A DNA stretch of 64,000 nt from NCBI RefSeq assembly GCF_010093535.1, contig NW_022985182.1, positions 817,785-881,784 of the forward strand, in the 5' to 3' direction. This DNA comes from Lindgomyces ingoldianus (Eukaryota > Ascomycota > Dothideomycetes > Pleosporales > Lindgomycetaceae). Position numbers and translations under genes: made by a program. This document shows, in pieces, positions 57,883 through 64,000 of this stretch; position 1 is the first letter of the stretch; each line of letters opens with the position of its first letter. The notes below the pieces were generated by a model. That model did not search any database. It had not been told where the DNA came from and saw nothing but the letters and a program-made list of their open reading frames with translations.

Positions 57883-58389
57883 GCCAAGGACCTTGGTGTT
57901 TAATAGAACGTAGTACTGTTGCTACTGTTACTAATAGTATAAATCTCTTATCAATCAGAACGAAAGTAGGTTGTCTTCCGTTACTGTAGAGTTAATGAGG
58001 CTCTAGCTACTGCAGTAACTGGCTATACTGTTTAATTTCTTGGCGCTTTAGCAAACCTAGAAGAACAATTATAATCAATTATAACTAGCTACTTCCCTCT
58101 ATAATTAAGGCTCTGCAGACTTGCTTACCTAGAGTTAAACTATCCGCGACTATATTAGCAAGATTGTGTCAAAATTAAGCTCTCTAGAGCCTTCAGAAAC
58201 ACCAGTTACTGCAGTAACTATGCTGAACAGTAGCTCCACCCTTAGCTAACTTCGCAGTTACTGTTACTGCCTGTAAGGCCATTTAAATCCACTCTATCTG
58301 AAAGAACAAAACTCTATTGCCGCTAGTAACGCACCAAAAACTCTACTGACAGTAACAGTTACGTTCTATTAAACACCATGCCAAGGACC
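57883..58389. mobile_element. Mutator-like MITE with 10-bp target duplication
   Basis: The element spans 57893-58379 (487 bp). Its ends are inverted repeats: TGGTGTTTAATAGAACGTA at the left (from 57894) and its exact complement at the right (ending 58378), 19 bp perfect, then a similar ACTGTT-rich part after a 2-bp gap. The sequence GCCAAGGACC occurs directly on both sides (57883-57892 and 58380-58389), a 10-bp target duplication. Duplications of 9-11 bp are typical of Mutator-like elements. There is no coding capacity. Inside, the palindrome TTACTGCAGTAA occurs twice, along with other TTACTGTTACTG-like motifs. Confidence 0.85.
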
Positions 58390-58807
58390 ACGGAGAGAAG
58401 CAAATATGGCCTCCGAAAAGCGCGACGGGCGAAGAGGGAAAAGACGCCGAGCACTTTGCTGAGGTTATCAGGGGGATTGTAGAATGCTTCGGGTGACCTT
58501 TATATGGAGTTGAAGGGCTGGTGGGTTGAGAGTGACTGGTCAGTCCTGGTTCGGATGGGGCCAGAAAATCAGGAGACCATTGTGTATGCTTGGAAAGAAT
58601 GGATAAGAATCCTGGGTTTGGCAGAATGGATTAGTTTAGCTTCCTTCGACAGGTGAAAAAAGGGCTTATGCAGTGCCCCGACCTGCTACAGGGTGAAGCT
58701 TTGCTACTGCTCAATGAAGGCAATGTAGAGAGTATTCGTGAAAGCGAAGTGAATCTCAGGACTTAATATCTGTCCTTGTGCAGAGACCTTGGAGTTTAGC
58801 AAACGGA
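58390..58807. other. intergenic between the MITE and the HET gene
   Basis: No gene recognised. It contains the 3' flank of the HET gene and, on the minus strand, the TATA-like sequence noted for the broken gene. Confidence 0.4.
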
Positions 58808-60847
58808 TCATCTGAGCTCAAACTCCTGCTCTACAGGGCATCCAGGTTTCCCTTTATGGATATCATACAATGCTACGAACTCGCCATTCATAATGCCCGA
58901 AACGTAACATTCACCAACGGACTCGTAGTACGTTTCATGACTTCTCAAAACAAACGGAACCTCGCTCCCATGGAGGATAGCTATCAGGTCTCCTTCGCGA
59001 GTTGTGGGAGCATGCTGGCCAAATCCAGTAAATCCTTTGGGACCAATACCACAAAAGCCAGTCTTGGTTGTGAAGACACATCGTGCTTGCATAACTGATG
59101 TACACCGCTTTGCCAGGCGGACTGTACATTCGTTGTTGCATTGGCCTTTCGAGAGATATCGCCACCAATTAGTGTGGGTTCCAGTGTAGTTTGGAGGTTC
59201 TAATTTGGCACCTTGTCTGACATCTTTGTTTGCGATTAGAGTGCGCCAAAGCGGTTCCGCTTTGTCCAGCCAAAGTCGGACGTCGGTTTCTGAGAGGCCC
59301 ACCTCGCGCTTCTCTTTGAGAAGTTGTTCGTCTACCTCCCACCACTTTGGGTGAACGGTTTCAACGATGTCAAAAATAATTCCGCAAAGGAAAAGGGATT
59401 CCAGATCTTCGGATGTCCGAACGCTCCATGTAGCCCGATGATGTCCTGATGCAGCATACAATGATGGGTCTGTGGGTTTCAGAAGTGGAATAGCGGGGAT
59501 GTGCCCTGGATCTGATAATGTGTAGTTAGGGACCCACGATGGTAGTTTCGGTCCCGAGTCCTTCTTATTAGACCAGTGGGATAGGGGCCTCAGGTTCCTC
59601 TCGGCCTGGACAAGATGTACGGTAGTTCTCTTGCAGACTTCTTCAATAGTAAGAGAATAATCTGGCGAGAACACTTCCAGAGTAGGGGCAGAGGATAGAC
59701 CGAGTAAAGCGTAGATCTTGTCTCGAGGGTCGGACGCGTTAGAGTTTCTAGTACGATACAGAAGGGAATATAGAGGCATTGGACTTGATTGCTCGTATCG
59801 ACTTCTTATATCGTCATAACCTAGGAGGTCTGCGAATTCGGACTCGTTCCAAGGTTGCCTCGGAGCATAACGAATAGCATCGCAAAACGCACTCCATCGT
59901 AGCCAACAGTGTCCGAATATAATCCAAGGATCCCGGAGAGCAACCGTGAGTTCCTGCTTCGTCCAAATGCGATGAAACCAGTCGCGCAAGATAAGTGTGG
60001 CTAGTATCCCACAATCTTTCGCGTCGTAAGAAATCGCAGCATGCCCAGGACGATTAATTTGCCCTGCGTCGCGTCTGTTGATGCGTTCTAGAACGGAGAA
60101 CGTCTCTTGCTCTTCGAGAATCCCAACCCATATGAGAACAGTGTGTGCTCGGCGGTAAATAGATGTCATCATTCTAACCTGTTGATTACGCTCCACCGTA
60201 TTGCTCTGATCGATACAGATGGCGTCTATCCACATGGTACGCAGTTCCTCGGGATGACGGATATACCGCAGTGCCATATCTAGGTTAGAAGTGACATCGG
60301 CAGGCGCATTGTTGACAATAATGGTTCGACTATCATCCAAATTGCCCCAAACGTAGGATAGGGCTTCGTATGCAAGCGGTGAGTCGAGGGACACTGCTTC
60401 GAGAATACAGACCATGGGATCCTCCAGAATGCCGGGGACGATTGTGACTAGCCGTATTTCTGTATCCCCAAGCGGTAGTGGGGAGTAAATGTTCTTCGGA
60501 GAACTCGAAATGTAATCGGATAGCAAAGGTACAGATGAGTTGAGAGTGTGCTCAGAGGGAAAAGCTGCGGTGTTTGGCATGATGGTCGAAAAGGAAGATG
60601 GGGTATGGAAAGTTTCATTCGATTTCGAGCTGTTAACGTCATGTGATCGCGTCCTCGAAGAATCCGACGTCTGGCTAGCCGCATTTTGCAATGAAGACCC
60701 CCCTTTGGAGTCCATCTTCCTTCTTTTCTGGTCAGGAGGGATACTCGAGAAAGACAAGGGCGCTTGTGCGACTTCGTTGAGGGACACGTTTGCCTCTAGA
60801 CCCTTTGGAGGATTCTCCTGTCGCTTCGGCATAAGAGGTGGGAACAT
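58808..60847 (-). CDS. HET-domain (heterokaryon incompatibility) protein
   Basis: One exon; from the ATG at 60847 it has about 679 residues. The first 120 residues are Ser-rich and poorly conserved. The HET domain begins near residue 160 with YEALSYVWGN, followed by MWIDAICIDQSN, the VRMMTSIYRRAHTVLIWVG segment and the RIWTKQELTVA motif, the three classic HET blocks. The part DPRDKIYALLGL is also typical of the HET-6/TOL type. HET proteins act in non-self recognition after hyphal fusion and can trigger cell death, usually with a partner locus; none is seen here. The start is uncertain: in-frame ATGs at 60931, 60847 and 60832 are all possible, and the open frame extends to 61099. It stands alone in repeat-rich DNA, which suits this family. 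The reading frame is intact. Confidence 0.9.
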   Translation of the reverse strand: MFPPLMPKRQENPPKGLEANVSLNEVAQAPLSFSSIPPDQKRRKMDSKGGSSLQNAASQTSDSSRTRSHDVNSSKSNETFHTPSSFSTIMPNTAAFPSEHTLNSSVPLLSDYISSSPKNIYSPLPLGDTEIRLVTIVPGILEDPMVCILEAVSLDSPLAYEALSYVWGNLDDSRTIIVNNAPADVTSNLDMALRYIRHPEELRTMWIDAICIDQSNTVERNQQVRMMTSIYRRAHTVLIWVGILEEQETFSVLERINRRDAGQINRPGHAAISYDAKDCGILATLILRDWFHRIWTKQELTVALRDPWIIFGHCWLRWSAFCDAIRYAPRQPWNESEFADLLGYDDIRSRYEQSSPMPLYSLLYRTRNSNASDPRDKIYALLGLSSAPTLEVFSPDYSLTIEEVCKRTTVHLVQAERNLRPLSHWSNKKDSGPKLPSWVPNYTLSDPGHIPAIPLLKPTDPSLYAASGHHRATWSVRTSEDLESLFLCGIIFDIVETVHPKWWEVDEQLLKEKREVGLSETDVRLWLDKAEPLWRTLIANKDVRQGAKLEPPNYTGTHTNWWRYLSKGQCNNECTVRLAKRCTSVMQARCVFTTKTGFCGIGPKGFTGFGQHAPTTREGDLIAILHGSEVPFVLRSHETYYESVGECYVSGIMNGEFVALYDIHKGKPGCPVEQEFELR

Positions 60848-62045
60848 CAATGAGAGAATTGATTGCTTCAGACAAAATAGTCTCAGGTGTGCAGGCGAGA
60901 GCGAAGTGGAAGTTGATGTCAGATTATGCATCAACTTATGAATTCGCTTGCAAACGACTCCGCTTGACAAGGTTGTTTGACTTTCCCTAATGGAGTTAAA
61001 GCGGCTCACCACAACACCTTGTCGATCACTCTCGACACCCAGAGCTCTTGCACCGACCTGATGTCCTCCTTCGTTCCCTACATTTCTAAGATGAAACACA
61101 ATGCCAATAGAAGTAAGTTAGCCATTTGCCTTATGATAGCAAGGAGTTTACTCGACTCAACCTTTTCCAAGGTTAATGATGAAGGTCTTCATCATGCTGA
61201 AGCAAGGCTTGTGCATAGCATCAGAGACAATATCTAGCTATGCAAGCCTACAGAGAAGCAAAAGCTAATTTGAGTTTTTAGGGCTGCTTTTACACTATCT
61301 TAGAAAGGACTCCCCTAGACTAAGACCTTTTTATTAGTATTGCTAATAGGTAATAAGATTACTATAGAAAGCTTTTGCGTAGCATTGTACCTAGGCATTA
61401 GATAGATAAGGGGCTAGAGGCAAAAGGAGCTTCAGCCCTGCAGAGGTTCGAAAGGAAGTTCTAGTTTGCAATAAGATGCTTGAGGTTTGTGAAAGTTCCA
61501 AATCCGAAGACCTGAGACCCGTCGCCACATTCGAACGGTCTTTAGCTCTTGAAGCAACAGAAGCATCTAGCTGAGGAGGACCAAGAAGCTAAATCTGTTC
61601 AAGCGGCTTACTCTAGCGGGCTAGAGAGGTAGAGTCTAGAGGTGTGCACTTGCCACGAGCTTGTGCGCAGCGAGCTTGCGGGATCAGGGATATATCAGGC
61701 ATTTTGACTCCATTAAACAGGGTAGCTTTTGGCGCGAGAAGGTTGAAGTATCACAGGGATATCTCTGCCCTGTGAACGCTTAAATGCGAGATGTTTCCCA
61801 AACCGTCCACACGAGTGGCAGAGAAGAGTGGATATGGGTAACACTAATAGAAATACTCTTTGCTAGAATAAGGTAGCGGGTTAAGATGATACTGTAGCTT
61901 GTGTCTACAAACTATGTTCAGGCCTATGTACTATTCCCTTTAAAGTATACCCATACTAGTCTAGCAGCACTGATAGAATAGATTTAATCTGGTAAACTCC
62001 TTCCTGGCACAAGATAAAGTGTTAAGGAGACGCCTGAGCTTGCGT
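60848..62045. other. repeat-like intergenic stretch
   Basis: About 1.2 kb, AT-rich in the centre. A plus-strand frame at 60977-61237 runs antisense to the extended HET frame. Downstream of it, 61239-61405 can be read as a protein broken by TAG and TGA codons; this part is listed separately. Confidence 0.4.
61239..61700 (+). pseudogene. degenerate open frame, possible transposon relic
   Basis: One plus-strand frame reads LCKPTEKQKLI-stop-VFRAAF, then continues to ESFCVALYLGIR with TAG/TGA stops where Gln or Trp codons would fit, as C-to-T change would create. Another frame downstream contains LKQQKHLAEEDQEAKSVQAA, a charged helical stretch of a kind seen near the C-terminus of fungal transposase-like proteins. 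No terminal repeats were found. The assignment is tentative. Confidence 0.25.
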
Positions 62046-63338
62046 CTACCCACCACCCACAGACACTGTAAATAGCTTCGGGCTGCTATCAAACACTGTA
62101 CCCGCGACATCGCTGCCCCCATCTGGAGCGACATCGTCATACGGGAATGCATAACCACGTCCATCTCTCTGCACCTGGTGCAAAATCCTCGCATAATGGT
62201 TCGTAACATCATTCTTATAATAATCCGCTGGTGTGCTCCCATTGGGGAACTGATTTGTTTGCAACAAAGTGCTGCGATTGAAAGCCGCCGCCAATCTCGG
62301 GATGACCGCATTCCGCGCCTGGTTTGAGCCCGTCGCAAACGGACCAGTCGAGCAGGAGAAGATATCTGCAGCGCTAGGCGCGGAGAAAGTGCCTGCTTCA
62401 CCAAGAGAGAGTTGGCCGTTGGTCACGCGGCCTGTCAGATTCCCAGCGGCAGCTTGCGTGTTGACCGTGAGGTCTTGGTTCGTAAATTTCGACCATACTT
62501 GCTGCACGTAGCTGTTCCAGTAATCGCCCCATGCGTTTGCATTGCCTACGAGAAGGTTGTTGGGACTAAGGGCTCGCAGAGGTTGGCCGTTGTACGAGTA
62601 GATTAGTTGGTCCCATGGACGCTTGTCTTTGCTTGCTTGAGCACGCAGCTGGTCCACCACCGTTGAGAATCCATTCAAGGGCATACCGGGCACGCTTTTA
62701 GTTTGTCCGCTGGTGTTGGTGAGCGAGATACCGACAGGAATGCTGACAAAGTCGACGGAACTGATGTTTGCGAAGAGCTGGGCGTCGTTGTAGGTGAATT
62801 CGCAGAATGTCCAGGAAATGTTAATGTTCGAATCAGTGGGATTGGTGACTGACGGCTCGACAATTGCAGGTCCAGGATTCACCAGAAACGTAAGGCGAGC
62901 ATCAACGGAGAACCAAATTCGACCGCCCGCGATTTTTGGAATGGTCACGTTCACAGTATTTCCAGGAGAGCCGAGAGAGATTGCGACGTCCGCAGCAAGA
63001 GCAGCGCCGGGCTGAGACGGAGAGGTAGGAGAGTACACCGTGTGACCGTCTGATTGGATGAAGATTGGGACATTGTTGTTGCTGAGGGCGAGGCCTGTGA
63101 TGTATGCGAAGACGTTGCTGCTGCTAGTTTTGTTCTGAAGCGCTATTTGGAGAGTATCAGAAGCTGCGGGTGCGAGGACTTGCTGGTACTGTTGACTAGC
63201 CATACAGTTTTCTTGAGACGGTGACATGTTCTTATATCCATTAATAGGTGCTTTGTTTGGAGGAGTTCCATTTGTAGCTCGGCCAGACTTGAGGTTGGGC
63301 TTGTGCTTGGCGATGAAATTACGGATGAACTTCTTCAT
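62046..63338 (-). CDS. GH64-type beta-1,3-glucanase / thaumatin-like fold protein
   Basis: A single exon of about 430 residues from ATG 63338 (MKKFIRNFIAKHKPNLK). The central and C-terminal parts fit the GH64/thaumatin-like family: LQIALQNKTSSSNVFAYITG, GGRIWFSVDARLTFLVNPGP, ISWTFCEFTYND, VDFVSIPVGISL, and a C-terminal half with GRGYAFPYDDVAPDGG followed by DVAGTVFDSSPKLFTVSVGG, the usual end. Family members cleave beta-1,3-glucan. The N-terminus is basic and has no hydrophobic signal peptide, so classical secretion is not predicted; many fungal GH64-TLP proteins have this feature as I recall. I did not verify the catalytic acids residue by residue. The neighbouring HET gene is on the same strand, 1.2 kb away. 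Confidence 0.85.
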   Translation of the reverse strand: MKKFIRNFIAKHKPNLKSGRATNGTPPNKAPINGYKNMSPSQENCMASQQYQQVLAPAASDTLQIALQNKTSSSNVFAYITGLALSNNNVPIFIQSDGHTVYSPTSPSQPGAALAADVAISLGSPGNTVNVTIPKIAGGRIWFSVDARLTFLVNPGPAIVEPSVTNPTDSNINISWTFCEFTYNDAQLFANISSVDFVSIPVGISLTNTSGQTKSVPGMPLNGFSTVVDQLRAQASKDKRPWDQLIYSYNGQPLRALSPNNLLVGNANAWGDYWNSYVQQVWSKFTNQDLTVNTQAAAGNLTGRVTNGQLSLGEAGTFSAPSAADIFSCSTGPFATGSNQARNAVIPRLAAAFNRSTLLQTNQFPNGSTPADYYKNDVTNHYARILHQVQRDGRGYAFPYDDVAPDGGSDVAGTVFDSSPKLFTVSVGGG

Positions 63339-64000
63339 GGTGGCAAATAAAAGCAAATAGTAATGGGCTAGAAATGACGCAGAAATGTAACTGGGAAGAA
63401 GCCGCTGGGATTGACAAATAACTAGATCACTCTATTGAAGGTCTGTGGTAAGTTGCACGCATGAAAGACAGCGAAACAATACCCTCTATATGTTAAATTT
63501 TAAAGATCAATGTGAAGGGGAAGACATGATTGAAAATTGTTACCCTAATGTCACCTTTGAGATGAGGTCGAAAAGATCGCCAACGCCGCCAGCAGCTCTG
63601 TCATCCTCGGAACATCACCAATCGCAATTCATAGGTTGACACCACCATTGCTTCCGTCCGCCGGGATCCCCAGATTCATCGCTAGAGCGGAGCCACGCGT
63701 CGCGCCCTCGTGGTAAAAACCAGGCCGAACCAGGAACCTGGCAGTAATGCGTTTGGAAATCTGGGTTCGGAAATAACCTCGCCTCTGGGTCCCTTTCCCT
63801 GCATATCCTCGACGGGACAAACGCGCAACGAACGCTGTGGAAGCCGTTACCTAGTTATCTTGTGGACTGGATCGTGGAGCAAAAGGGGGGCTCTCTGAAC
63901 GGGAGGATCGGGGTAATGACGAGGGCTAAGGATGGCGATTGTGGATTTCCATACGTTTCAGGAAGGTCGGCCTGTTCTAGTGGCACGCGCTGCACACCTC
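63339..64000. other. GH64 promoter and right window edge
   Basis: No gene recognised. Short frames at 63629-63898 on both strands have no domain; a gene cut by the window edge cannot be excluded. Confidence 0.4.

Noticed and set aside
60848..61099. In-frame extension of the HET protein
   Set aside because: The frame is open but begins with GTG and has low similarity to HET proteins; an ATG inside it (60931) remains possible and is noted with the gene.

Overview
The window looks like nuclear DNA of a filamentous ascomycete (Pezizomycotina). Genes are split by short introns (about 46-90 nt, one of about 300 nt) with GTRNGY donors, CTAAY-type branch sites and YAG acceptors. The gene set (HET-domain protein, fungal MscL with a Cys4 tail, velvet-like factor, GT90 and GH64 enzymes, class II myosin, Tudor-SN) fits that group. 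A small LTR element whose two LTRs differ only by transitions suggests repeat-induced point mutation. I cannot fix class or genus from sequence alone.

Left part (1-9.2 kb): a large-conductance mechanosensitive channel (minus) diverges from a DUF7025-type AAA+ ATPase (plus); then come a small secreted DUF4360-like protein (plus) and a single-exon velvet-like protein with an Arg/Gly-rich start (minus). 9.2-14.0 kb has no gene I can name, only two weak exon candidates. 14.0-19.2 kb carries a type II membrane glycosyltransferase (GT90/CAP10) and arginyl-tRNA synthetase, whose first ATG adds a mitochondrial-type presequence to the cytosolic protein.

Middle (19.2-33.4 kb): a gene-poor stretch with one confident gene, a roughly 709-residue disordered fungal protein with about 5.9 kb of non-coding DNA before it and 6.2 kb after it. 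Its apparent leader holds at least three short upstream ORFs.

33.4-54.4 kb is a dense housekeeping block. Five genes in a row lie on the minus strand: Tudor-SN/SND1, Cu/Zn superoxide dismutase, transaldolase, a short-chain dehydrogenase and a Red1/ZFC3H1-type zinc-finger protein. The last shares a 657-bp divergent promoter with a full-length class II myosin heavy chain (about 2,424 residues).

54.4-64 kb is accessory, AT-rich DNA. It holds a 1,547-bp non-coding LTR element (TRIM-like; 227-bp LTRs, AATAT target duplication, six dispersed palindromic repeats inside), a 487-bp inverted-repeat element with a 10-bp target duplication (Mutator-like MITE) just upstream of a broken reading frame, a HET-domain gene, a degenerate stretch with RIP-like stops, and a GH64-type beta-1,3-glucanase without a signal peptide. 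No tRNA, rRNA or CRISPR array was recognised. No single new system stands out; the best leads are the two non-autonomous elements, the isolated disordered-protein gene with its uORFs, the velvet-like factor and the dual-start ArgRS.
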